NCBI RefSeq assembly: GCF_900110955.1
Contig: NZ_FOFR01000001.1
Coordinates: forward strand, 62,001-126,000
Length of the DNA: 64,000 nt
Origin: Lentzea xinjiangensis
GTDB taxonomy: Bacteria > Actinomycetota > Actinomycetes > Mycobacteriales > Pseudonocardiaceae
Reading direction: 5' to 3'
Shown: positions 42,778 to 50,288 of the stretch, one piece after another
How the letters are laid out: each line of letters opens with the position of its first letter
Position numbering within the stretch: the first letter of the stretch is position 1
Made by a program: the position numbers and the translations under genes
The notes under the pieces: model-generated
What the model saw: only the letters and a program-made list of their open reading frames with translations
Database searches by the model: none
Told to the model about the DNA's origin: nothing

Positions 42778-43636
42778 GCAGGCGCGACAACCGGCGGTCG
42801 GCCAGCGGCTTGCCGCCGGTCTGGCACTTCGGGCAGTACTGGAACGCCTTGTCCGCGAACGACACCTCGCGCACGGTGTCACCGCAGACGGGACAGGGCA
42901 GCCCGGTGCGCGCGTGCACCCGCAGCCCGGACCGCTTCTCACCCTTGAGCCGGGCCGCGTCCTGCCCCACCGACCGCGCCACCGCGTCCGTCAGCGTGGT
43001 GAGCATCGCTTCGTGCAGCCGGTCGAGCTGTTCGTCGTCCAGCTTGCCCGTCGTGGCGTAGGGCGAGAGCCGGGCCAGGTGCATGATCTCGTCGGAGTAC
43101 GCGTTGCCGATGCCCGCGATGAGGCTCTGGTCCGTGAGCGCCGTCTTGAGCCGCTCGGTCCGGTTGGCCAGCAGGTCCTCGAGCTGCGTGCGGGTGATCC
43201 CCACCGCGTCGGGACCGAGCCGGGCGATGCTCTCGATCGTCCGCGGGTCGCGCACGATCCACGCCGCGAGCCCCTTCTTCGTGCCGGCCTCGGTCAGGTC
43301 GAAACCCGGCCCCTGACCGGGCGGGCCGAGGTGCACGCGCAGCGCCAGCGGACCGCGGCCCTGCTTGGGCGGCGCCGCGGCCATGGTGTCCGCCCAGCGC
43401 AGCCACCCGGCGCGCGCGAGGTGGACGACCAGGTGCAGGCCGTCCGCGACCTCCACGTCGATGTGCTTGCCGTGCCGCCGCGCGGCCACGACCTCCTGGC
43501 CGTGCAGCGCGGTCCACGGTGGGTCGAACGTCTTGAGCACCTGCAGTGACGCCACGTCGACGCGGTGCACCGTGCGGCCCACCGCGTGCTCACGCAGGTG
43601 GTGGACCAGTGCTTCTACCTCGGGTAGCTCGGGCAC
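42770..43636 (-). CDS. Fpg/Nei family DNA glycosylase
   Basis: 288 residues. Base-excision repair glycosylase/AP lyase: starts PELPEVEA after the initiator (Pro2 nucleophile, Glu3), has the helix-two-turn-helix region with TDQSLIAGIGNAYSDEI, and ends in a zinc finger (CPVCG ... CPKCQ). The GTG at 43636 is fixed because Pro must follow the initiator. It removes oxidised bases; whether it is nearer Fpg or Nei cannot be settled by eye. Confidence 0.93.
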   Translation of the reverse strand: MPELPEVEALVHHLREHAVGRTVHRVDVASLQVLKTFDPPWTALHGQEVVAARRHGKHIDVEVADGLHLVVHLARAGWLRWADTMAAAPPKQGRGPLALRVHLGPPGQGPGFDLTEAGTKKGLAAWIVRDPRTIESIARLGPDAVGITRTQLEDLLANRTERLKTALTDQSLIAGIGNAYSDEIMHLARLSPYATTGKLDDEQLDRLHEAMLTTLTDAVARSVGQDAARLKGEKRSGLRVHARTGLPCPVCGDTVREVSFADKAFQYCPKCQTGGKPLADRRLSRLLK

Positions 43637-43650
43637 CGGTCCAGTGTGCC

Positions 43651-44088
43651 TCAGTCGACGGGCTGCAGCGGGCCTTCGACGTCGGGCAGCGAGTGCATCT
43701 CGATCGTGCGAGCGACCCTGCTGGCCTCCTGGCGCACCGCGAGCGGGCCCCTGACCGAGCCGATCCACCGCTCGGGCGGCAGCTCGTCGGCGGTCGCCTT
43801 GCTCTCCGCCACCAGCGTGTGCGGCCGGCGCAGCGCCCAGCGGACCGGGAAGAACAGGAACAGGAAGATCAGCGCGAGGATCAGCCACGCGGGCACGACG
43901 ACCTGCTCCGGCGTCCAGGCGATCAGCACGACCGCCATGACGACGAGCATCCCGGCCATCATGATGCCGGGCAGAGCGCCACCGCTGACGTCGTGCTCGA
44001 AGTCGTCGGACTCCACCGGGTTGCGCCACTCGATCCGGCTGTGGACCGTCCACATCCGCCCGTCCGCACCGCGCACCAGCCGCGTCAT
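43651..44088 (-). CDS. Two-span membrane protein of unknown function
   Basis: 145 residues. An N-terminal hydrophilic stretch (TRLVRGADGRMWTVHSRIEW) leads to two adjacent spans (LPGIMMAGMLVVMAVVLIAW and VVPAWLILALIFLFLFFPV), then a soluble tail. ATG at 44088 follows GGGAGACGG. Ends 15 bases before the glycosylase start, so the two are probably co-transcribed. Not recognised. Confidence 0.75.
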   Translation of the reverse strand: MTRLVRGADGRMWTVHSRIEWRNPVESDDFEHDVSGGALPGIMMAGMLVVMAVVLIAWTPEQVVVPAWLILALIFLFLFFPVRWALRRPHTLVAESKATADELPPERWIGSVRGPLAVRQEASRVARTIEMHSLPDVEGPLQPVD

Positions 44089-44182
44089 GTACCCGTCTCC
44101 CACGCTCGGTCGGTCTTGGTCAAACCGTACCTGGCGCGAGCCGAGCCTTGTGGGTGAACTCGGCCGTACTTGATCGTCACCG

Positions 44183-45505
44183 TCAGTTCTGAACGGGCTT
44201 GGTCGGGTAGAGCGTGGCCGTCGTGACCGTGGTCCGCGGCGTCGAGCACGGGTCGGACGTCACCGAAGGCACCTCGGTCTTCGCGGACGGCGTGTTCATC
44301 GAGTTGATGTCCCGTGACGGCGCAGGCGCCGACGTGACCACCTCGGAGGTGACGACCGGATCCTCGACCGGCTCCGCCCGCTCGACCGGCGGCTCCCGCC
44401 GCACGTCCGTCGTCGGCGTGGACGACGACGTCCGGTGCGTGGTCTCCTTCCGCTGCCCCGCGGGGTTGACCACGTTCTGGCGCGGCTGCTCCTGCTGCTG
44501 CTGCTGCTGCTGCGCGGGTGGCGGCGGCGCGACCACGAGCTCCTGGCTGTGCTCCGAGCTGGAGGTGCCCGAGCTGCTCAGGGCGATCACCGGGTTCTGG
44601 TCCGGCTGCAGCACCGCGAAGCCGGGCTCGCCGGTGAACACCGAGGCCATCGTCCCGAACAGGCCGACGGTCGCCACGCTCGCCGCGGCGACGGCCATCT
44701 TCGCCTTGGTGAACAGCACCTTCCCGACGAACGCCAAGCCCAGCGTGGACGGCACGACCAGGAACGCCGCGTTGGCGCGCAACGCCGCGCACACCTCGTT
44801 CAGCTCGGCGTGGAGCTGCGAGCAGGACGAACAGGTGTCGAGGTGGGCGCGGATCCGGCGTTCCTCGACGCCCTGGACCCCGCCGGCGGTGTAGGTGCCG
44901 AGCTTCGACCGGATCGCCGCGCACGACGAACGCCCGTCGTCCGCAGCCAGGTGCGCCTGGAGGTACGCCGCACGCAGACCCTCGCGCGCACGGCGGGCCA
45001 ACGCGGACATGGCGTTCGGAGAGAGACCGAAGTGCGGTGCCACGGAGGCGGGGCGCTCGCCCTCCACCTCGACGCGCCACAGCACGACCCGCCACCGCTC
45101 GGGCAGGCTGGAGAAGGCCCTGGTGATGAGGTTGTGCTCGACCCGGCGGTTCGCGTTGTCCGCGACGGGCTCGACGCGGCGGCTGAGCTCCTCGTCCTCC
45201 ACCGGCACGTCCCGGCGGCGGCCGCTCCACTCCCACGCGACGCGGCGGGCGACGGTCAGCAGGTAGGTGCGGACGTGGTCGGTGGGGCCGCTGCCCCGGC
45301 GGATCGCCTGGAGCATGCGGAAGAACGCCTCGGCCGTGAGGTCGTCCGCCTCGGCCGCCTCGCGGACGTGCCTGAGGGAGAAACGCCGGACCGCGTCCGC
45401 ATGCCGGGAGAACAGTTCGCCGTAGGCCGAGTCATCTCCCTCGCGCACTCTGGCGAGCAGGTCCCGGTCGACCTCGTTCTCGTCGACCATCACGCGCTTC
45501 AACAT
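44183..45505 (-). CDS. ECF sigma factor fused to zinc-finger anti-sigma domain and extracellular tail
   Basis: 440 residues in one chain: sigma region 2 (about 35-95) and region 4 (about 135-190), then an anti-sigma zinc-binding segment (RIRAHLDTCSSCSQLHAEL), one membrane span (AKMAVAAASVATVGLFGTMA) and a tail of about 150 residues rich in Ser/Thr/Pro with a (Gln)7 tract encoded by CAG repeats. Such self-contained sigma/anti-sigma fusions are known in actinobacterial ECF groups. The sigma domain is presumably freed by proteolysis after an outside signal. First codon may be 45505 or the ATG at 45490. Confidence 0.88.
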   Translation of the reverse strand: MLKRVMVDENEVDRDLLARVREGDDSAYGELFSRHADAVRRFSLRHVREAAEADDLTAEAFFRMLQAIRRGSGPTDHVRTYLLTVARRVAWEWSGRRRDVPVEDEELSRRVEPVADNANRRVEHNLITRAFSSLPERWRVVLWRVEVEGERPASVAPHFGLSPNAMSALARRAREGLRAAYLQAHLAADDGRSSCAAIRSKLGTYTAGGVQGVEERRIRAHLDTCSSCSQLHAELNEVCAALRANAAFLVVPSTLGLAFVGKVLFTKAKMAVAAASVATVGLFGTMASVFTGEPGFAVLQPDQNPVIALSSSGTSSSEHSQELVVAPPPPAQQQQQQQEQPRQNVVNPAGQRKETTHRTSSSTPTTDVRREPPVERAEPVEDPVVTSEVVTSAPAPSRDINSMNTPSAKTEVPSVTSDPCSTPRTTVTTATLYPTKPVQN

Positions 45506-45664
45506 GCCACAAGGGGCCAGACCTGCCCCTCGCCGACAACAGGTCGATACACAAGACCATCCATTAGTAGTGGGCTGATCAGCGCAACGCGATCGGTGAC
45601 GAGACGGTCACAGGTGGGCGTCGGACGGTCGGCCGAAGAAGATCGAGCGACTATCGTCACGTCC

Positions 45665-46063
45665 GTGGTGGACTGGCGGGAACGTGCTTCATCCCTCGTG
45701 CCCGAACTTCGTGCTGTCGCCGAGACCGAGGAGTGGTCCTGCCACGTCTTCTTCTCCGAGCTGTCCCAACTGGCGATGGAAGCGCACCGCGAGCAGGACG
45801 ACGACGTGCTGCGCCGCGCGTACGGCTTCGCGCACTGGTGCTTCCACCAGCCGGAGCAGTTCCTGGAGAACGCGGCGCTGATCAGCTTCTACGAGCACGT
45901 GTTCGACGACTGGGACCTCCGCGAGGAGGTGGCGGCGTGGCTGCCGGTGGACGTGCTGGCGAAGGTCCGCGCGCTGTGGGAGTGGCGCTGGCCCAAGGAG
46001 CAGTTGTCCGAGGTAGATCAACTGCTGGCCGGTTTGGCACCCCCCTCGCAAGACGCCGTCTGA
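45665..46063 (+). CDS. Conserved soluble protein of unknown function
   Basis: 132 residues, acidic and Trp-rich, all-helical by appearance (FHQPEQFLENAALISFYEHV; WLPVDVLAKVRALWEWRWP). No membrane span or known motif. Starts at one of two adjacent GTG codons (45665/45668). Ends 33 bases before the tRNA. Resembles small conserved DUF proteins of actinobacteria, but I cannot name the family with certainty. Confidence 0.75.
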   Translation: MVDWRERASSLVPELRAVAETEEWSCHVFFSELSQLAMEAHREQDDDVLRRAYGFAHWCFHQPEQFLENAALISFYEHVFDDWDLREEVAAWLPVDVLAKVRALWEWRWPKEQLSEVDQLLAGLAPPSQDAV

Positions 46064-46096
46064 GGCGTGTTGTATAGTTCTTCCCCGTAAGGCAGT

Positions 46097-46172
46097 GCGG
46101 ATGTAGCGCAGTTGGTAGCGCATCACCTTGCCAAGGTGAGGGTCGCGAGTTCGAGTCTCGTCATCCGCTCCA
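46097..46172 (+). tRNA. tRNA-Gly (GCC)
   Basis: Full cloverleaf: acceptor GCGGATG/CATCCGC, D-arm with AGCGCAGTTGGTAGCG, anticodon stem TCACC/GGTGA with loop TTGCCAA (anticodon GCC), T-arm with GAGTTCGAGTCTC, discriminator T and an encoded CCA at 46170-46172. Confidence 0.96.
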
Positions 46173-46180
46173 CTCGGGAA

Positions 46181-46213
46181 GGCTCATGCTCATGGAGAGC
46201 ATGAGCCTTTTCG
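46181..46213 (+). terminator. Terminator after tRNA-Gly
   Basis: GGCTCATGCTC-atgga-GAGCATGAGCC, a perfect 11-bp stem, followed by TTTT. Confidence 0.9.
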
Positions 46214-46260
46214 TTTCGCCGTGGTTCTGGGGGGACGACCCCCCACCCCTGCGTGAGCCG

Positions 46261-46293
46261 AAGGCCGGTGTCCCCAAGACACCGGCCTTATTT
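46261..46293 (+). terminator. Second strong hairpin after tRNA-Gly
   Basis: AAGGCCGGTGTC-cccaa-GACACCGGCCTT, a perfect 12-bp stem followed by ATTT. It lies 50 bases beyond the first terminator and insulates the osmC gene from tRNA transcription. Confidence 0.8.
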
Positions 46294-46417
46294 CATTCCT
46301 GTGTTGTCCCGCCCTTTCCCGGCTTCTCGAGGTGATCTCCGAGCGCAGCCGTGAAAGGGTGGTCGTGTCCGCTCGGATCAACCTGATCGAGCACCGTTCG
46401 ACAAGGACCTGGAGATC

Positions 46418-46846
46418 ATGGCCATCACTCAGACGGCAAACGCGCACTGGGAAGGCTCCCTCGTCGAGGGCAAGGGAAACGTCAGCCTCGACACGTCCAA
46501 GAGCGGCAGCTTCGAGATCGACTGGAAGGCGCGCGCCGAGGAGGCGGGCGGCAAGACCAGCCCCGAGGAGCTCATCGCCGCGGCGCACTCCGCTTGCTAC
46601 TCGATGGCGCTCTCGCACGGCCTCACCGGCGCGGGCACGCCGCCCACCTCGATCGACACCAAGGCCGAGGTGAAGTTCCAGGCGGGCGTCGGCATCACCG
46701 GCATCCACCTGACCGTGCGCGCCAACGTTCCCGGGCTCACCCAGGAGGCCTTCACCGAGGCCGCTGAGGGCGCCAAGGCGAACTGCCCGGTGTCCAAGGC
46801 CCTCGCGGCCGTCGAGAACATCACGCTGGACGCCTCCCTGGTCTGA
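46418..46846 (+). CDS. osmC: OsmC family peroxiredoxin-like protein
   Basis: 142 residues. Thiol-dependent peroxidase of the OsmC group, acting on organic hydroperoxides. The two redox cysteines are Cys60 (AHSACYSMAL) and Cys123 (KANCPVSKAL). Length and the start MAITQTANAHW match OsmC rather than Ohr. Confidence 0.94.
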   Translation: MAITQTANAHWEGSLVEGKGNVSLDTSKSGSFEIDWKARAEEAGGKTSPEELIAAAHSACYSMALSHGLTGAGTPPTSIDTKAEVKFQAGVGITGIHLTVRANVPGLTQEAFTEAAEGAKANCPVSKALAAVENITLDASLV

Positions 46847-46993
46847 ACCGCACCGCGCCGGGGCTGCTCGACCACCTCGGTCGAGCAGTCCGAGCCGCGC
46901 CAGCCGTCCGACGCGCGGCGTTGGGCGACGAGAACATCGAACCGTTGCCCCGGTGGGCTCGTGGGGTCTTCCCCTTACCGGGACGATGGGGGC

Positions 46994-47386
46994 GTGGACC
47001 GGGACCGCACGCTCGCGCACCTGAGCGACGACGACTGGCGCAGGCCTGACTCGTCGTCCACCCAGCTCTACCGCGACCTGTGCGCGCTGCGCGACCTGCC
47101 GGTGCGGCAACTGACCCCGACCTCGCTGCACCTGCTGGTCACGCACCAGGTGGGCCTCGACGTGACGGCGCTGCTGGCCCTGGAACAGGTCGAGCGCGAC
47201 CCGCTGCGGTCGGTCGCGCTGTACCCCGGCGACCTGCTCGCGGCCCTGCTGAGGGTGGACCACTCGTTCTGGGCCGATCACCCGGATCTGCTGGCCAGGA
47301 TGTCCGCTCTGCTGGACCGGCTGCGGACGCTGCCCGAGGGCGACTGGCACCTGCTGGTGTCCGCGGCGGAGCAGTTTCCCGGTTGA
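46994..47386 (+). CDS. CdiI-like contact-dependent inhibition immunity protein (orphan)
   Basis: 130 residues, helical. The pattern LYRDLCALRDLPVRQLTPTS, LVTHQVGLDVTALLALEQVE then RDPLRSVALYPGDLLAALLRV and FWADHPDLLARM resembles a family annotated as CDI-system immunity proteins in Streptomyces and relatives. No CdiA-like or polymorphic toxin gene is adjacent, so it is an orphan. GTG at 46994. Family assignment is from recall of its conserved YPGDLL core. Confidence 0.65.
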   Translation: MDRDRTLAHLSDDDWRRPDSSSTQLYRDLCALRDLPVRQLTPTSLHLLVTHQVGLDVTALLALEQVERDPLRSVALYPGDLLAALLRVDHSFWADHPDLLARMSALLDRLRTLPEGDWHLLVSAAEQFPG

Positions 47387-47513
47387 GACCTCCCGCCCTG
47401 ACGTCACGCGCCGTCGTCACAGCGCGTGGTCAACGCGATGTCCCAAGGGCACGGCCAGGGAGAAAACGTTCGTATTGCTTGACCCAATCGAGTGAACGAG
47501 ATAGGCAATCGGA

Positions 47514-47936
47514 GTGCTGGCGGCGATGAGTGGGCCGGGGCGGCTCGCGACGGGAGCGCTCCTGGGTGCGGTCGTCGCCGCGTTTTACGTGCTCGCGCCG
47601 CATGTCGGAACTTTCGCGTCGGGCGATCCGACGGCTCCGGGAGGCGGCGATCCGGTCCGCGTCTCGCTGATCAACACGCCTTCGCTGCTGCCGACGCCCG
47701 TCGAGACGTCATCACTGACTGTGTCGTCCAGTTCGTCGTCCGCGCCGTCGTCGTCATCGTCGTCCTCCTCTTCTTCTTCGCAGACAACGACTACGACGAC
47801 AACGACCAGCACGACCACGGCCGTGGTGACCACGACGACGACCAAGCCGCCGGTCACGACCACCACGACCACCACGCCGCCACGGCCGACCACCACGACC
47901 ACGACGACGCGGCGGTGCGGTCTCTTCGTCTGCTGA
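47514..47936 (+). CDS. Membrane-anchored Ser/Thr-rich (mucin-like) protein
   Basis: 140 residues. A hydrophobic segment near the N-terminus (LATGALLGAVVAAFYVLAP) acts as signal or anchor, followed by about 40 ordinary residues and then a low-complexity stalk: runs of Ser, then Thr with scattered Pro/Lys, ending RRCGLFVC. The stalk is a likely substrate for O-mannosylation. Start GTG 47514 or ATG 47526. Low complexity weakens certainty, but the hydrophobic segment and the third-position GC pattern support coding in this frame. Confidence 0.6.
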   Translation: MLAAMSGPGRLATGALLGAVVAAFYVLAPHVGTFASGDPTAPGGGDPVRVSLINTPSLLPTPVETSSLTVSSSSSSAPSSSSSSSSSSSQTTTTTTTTSTTTAVVTTTTTKPPVTTTTTTTPPRPTTTTTTTRRCGLFVC

Positions 47937-48151
47937 TGCGCTTCTCGTAGCCCGGCAAAGCCGATTTCGTTTCGCGCTGCCCCAGCGGAAGCTTCCACCT
48001 GCGGTTTGTCGCGTCTGAATCCCGCCGCACGACCGAGATCCCGGCGAGAAGCGCCACAACCAGGTCACGACTTGAGAGGCCCGCACGAACGGATTACAGG
48101 GCACGGGCACAATGTCCGAGTCTCATGTTCGCGCGGAAGGGGGTGCCAGGG

Positions 48152-49267
48152 GTGACCTGGCAAGACGAGCTGCAGAAGCTCGACAACGAACTCGCCTCTG
48201 GTCGGATCTCGGCTGACGACTACCGACGCCGCCGGGACGAGGTCCTCTCCGGTTCGGCCGGCGGTGGGCCCGCCCAGAGTCCTCAGAGCGGGCCTTTTGC
48301 GCCGCCGTTCAAGTGGGAGGCGCAGCCGCCCAACACTTCCGACCGCACTCAGGTCGTCAACGTGCAGGGGGCGCCACCGCAGCCACCGCAGCCACAGCCG
48401 CAGCAGCCGCAGAACCCGAACGCCGACGCCACCCAGGTGGTTCCCGGCGGTCAGCGCGGAGGCGACGCCGACCGGACGCAGTTCGTGGCGCCCGTCCAGC
48501 CCGGTCCCGGTGGGTGGGGCCAGCCGCAGCAGCAGCCCGCGCCGCCGCCGTGGGTCGGCGGTGACTTCGACCAGATCAACCAGCCGTCGCCGAGCTGGAG
48601 CCACGGGCCCGAGGTCTTCGACGAGTCGAGCGGCGGCGGCAAGGGCAAGATCTTCGCGATCATCGGTGTCGTGCTGGTGCTCGCGCTGATCGGTGGCGGC
48701 ATCTGGTGGTTCACCGCGGGCAGCAAGTCCGGCGGCACCACGGCGAACAGCAACACCGCCCCGCCGCCGTCCACGACGTCGTCGAGCGCCGGGCCGAAGC
48801 TGCCGCTCAACGGTCTCGCCGGCGCGGTCGACGCCGCCAACACCGGTCCCGTGACGGTGGACAAGGCGTCGAAGGAGAAGTCGCAGTTCAGCCCGGACGA
48901 GGCCGCGCTGCTGACGACGTGCGGCGCCGAGTCGGGCATGTCCCAGGTGCTCTTCGCGGACGACTGGTTCACCCAGGTCCACATCTTCGCCTGCACCGAC
49001 GGCGCGGCGGCCAAGACCGCGGCCGACGCGCTCGCCGACCTGCAGAAGGGCTACGGCTTCGCGGCCACCACCGGCCCGAAGCAGCTGCCCTCGATGGTCT
49101 CGGAGAAGGCGACCGACGTGCCGGACGCGCCGTTCGACTCGCGCATCTTCTACGTCTCGGACAAGTCGCTGGTGCGGGTCGAGGTCCGCGGCAAGACCAA
49201 GGCGGCGATGGACGGCGGCGCCGACAAGGTCGTCACCGCCATCGAGAAGAACTACCCCGCCAAGTGA
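48152..49267 (+). CDS. Single-span protein with SHOCT-like N-terminus and Pro/Gln-rich linker
   Basis: 371 residues. The N-terminal TWQDELQKLDNELASGRISA is a SHOCT-like helix pair, followed by a long Pro/Gln-rich linker (with repeated ADATQVV and DRTQVV/DRTQFV elements), a membrane span (IFAIIGVVLVLALIGGGIWW) and an extracytoplasmic domain of about 170 residues with two Cys. The repeated TQ motifs look like possible sites for Ser/Thr kinases and FHA binding. GTG at 48152 is preferred, after GGGGGTGCCAGGG; ATG at 48125 is the alternative. Function unknown. Confidence 0.82.
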   Translation: MTWQDELQKLDNELASGRISADDYRRRRDEVLSGSAGGGPAQSPQSGPFAPPFKWEAQPPNTSDRTQVVNVQGAPPQPPQPQPQQPQNPNADATQVVPGGQRGGDADRTQFVAPVQPGPGGWGQPQQQPAPPPWVGGDFDQINQPSPSWSHGPEVFDESSGGGKGKIFAIIGVVLVLALIGGGIWWFTAGSKSGGTTANSNTAPPPSTTSSSAGPKLPLNGLAGAVDAANTGPVTVDKASKEKSQFSPDEAALLTTCGAESGMSQVLFADDWFTQVHIFACTDGAAAKTAADALADLQKGYGFAATTGPKQLPSMVSEKATDVPDAPFDSRIFYVSDKSLVRVEVRGKTKAAMDGGADKVVTAIEKNYPAK

Positions 49268-50235
49268 GAGGTGCCGGCGTGCCACCGCCACGCGGTGGCG
49301 AGGATCTCGGGAAGACCGAACCTGGCACGCCAGCCCAGCACCTCGAAGGCACGGGCAGGATCCGCCCACACCACGGGCGGGTCCCCCGGCCTGCGGTCGC
49401 CGAAGGTCACCGGCAACGGCCGGCCCGCGACCTGCTCCAGCCCCCGCACGACCTGTAGCACCGAGTACCCGGTGCCGGTCCCCAGGTTCAGCGCCGCGGA
49501 AGCACCGCCGTCGCGCAGGTGGTCCAGCGCCAGGACGTGCGCCTCGGCCAGGTCCACCACGTGCGTGTAGTCCCGCACGGCGGTGCCGTCCTCGGTCGGG
49601 TAGTCGCTGCCGAACAACGTCACCGGTGGACGCGCTCCCAGGGCGGCCTTCGCGAGCAACGGCACCAGGTTGTGCGTCGGGCCCCAGTCCTCGCCGATGC
49701 TGCCGTCGAGCGCCGCTCCGGCCGCGTTGAAGTAGCGCAACGACATCCAGCGCAGGCCGTGCGCGTTCCCGTACGCCTCGATCATCCGCTCGCCCACGAG
49801 TTTGCTGTGGCCGTACGGGCTGATGGGCTGCAACGGGCTGTCCTCGGTGATCGGCAGCTTCTCCGCGGCGCCGTAGACCGAGCAGGAGGACGAGAACACC
49901 AGATCGCGGACACCGGTCCGCACCAGGGCGTTCAGCACGGACAACGTGCCGGTGGCGTTGTGGTGGAAGTACAGGCCGGGGTCCTTCATGGACTCGCCGG
50001 GGTTCTTCAGGCCCGCGAGGTGGATGCAGGCCGTCACACCGTGGTCCTGAATGACCTGTTCGAGCTTCGCCGTGTCGGTGACGTCGATAGTGTGTACGGG
50101 GGTGCCGGACGGTACGGCCGCGGGCGAGCCCGTGCGCATGTTGTCCACCACGACCACGCCACGCCCGGTCTCGGTCAGCGCGTGCACGACGTGCGAGCCG
50201 ACGTAGCCCGCACCGCCGGTAACCAGGATCGTCAC
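49252..50235 (-). CDS. galE: UDP-glucose 4-epimerase
   Basis: 327 residues, extended SDR fold. NAD-binding TGGAGYVGSHV at the N-terminus, catalytic Ser/Tyr/Lys in SSSCSVYG and SPYGHSKLV, and the RYFNAAGA motif. Interconverts UDP-glucose and UDP-galactose, supplying galactose for cell-envelope polymers. GTG start; the 3' end overlaps the convergent gene by 16 bases. Confidence 0.94.
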   Translation of the reverse strand: MTILVTGGAGYVGSHVVHALTETGRGVVVVDNMRTGSPAAVPSGTPVHTIDVTDTAKLEQVIQDHGVTACIHLAGLKNPGESMKDPGLYFHHNATGTLSVLNALVRTGVRDLVFSSSCSVYGAAEKLPITEDSPLQPISPYGHSKLVGERMIEAYGNAHGLRWMSLRYFNAAGAALDGSIGEDWGPTHNLVPLLAKAALGARPPVTLFGSDYPTEDGTAVRDYTHVVDLAEAHVLALDHLRDGGASAALNLGTGTGYSVLQVVRGLEQVAGRPLPVTFGDRRPGDPPVVWADPARAFEVLGWRARFGLPEILATAWRWHAGTSHLAG

Positions 50236-50288
50236 CGCTTGTCCTCCGTTCGACGGCGACAGGCTATGCCAGACCCACGAGGGGATTG

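Noticed and set aside
46229..46250. G-run/C-run hairpin after the tRNA terminator
   Set aside because: Short low-complexity GGGGGG...CCCCCC pairing without T-run, between two clear terminators; no separate role supported.
47585..47998. Leftward Val-rich open frame opposite the Ser/Thr-rich gene
   Set aside because: Complement of the poly-Thr/poly-Ser codons; no ribosome site and implausible composition.
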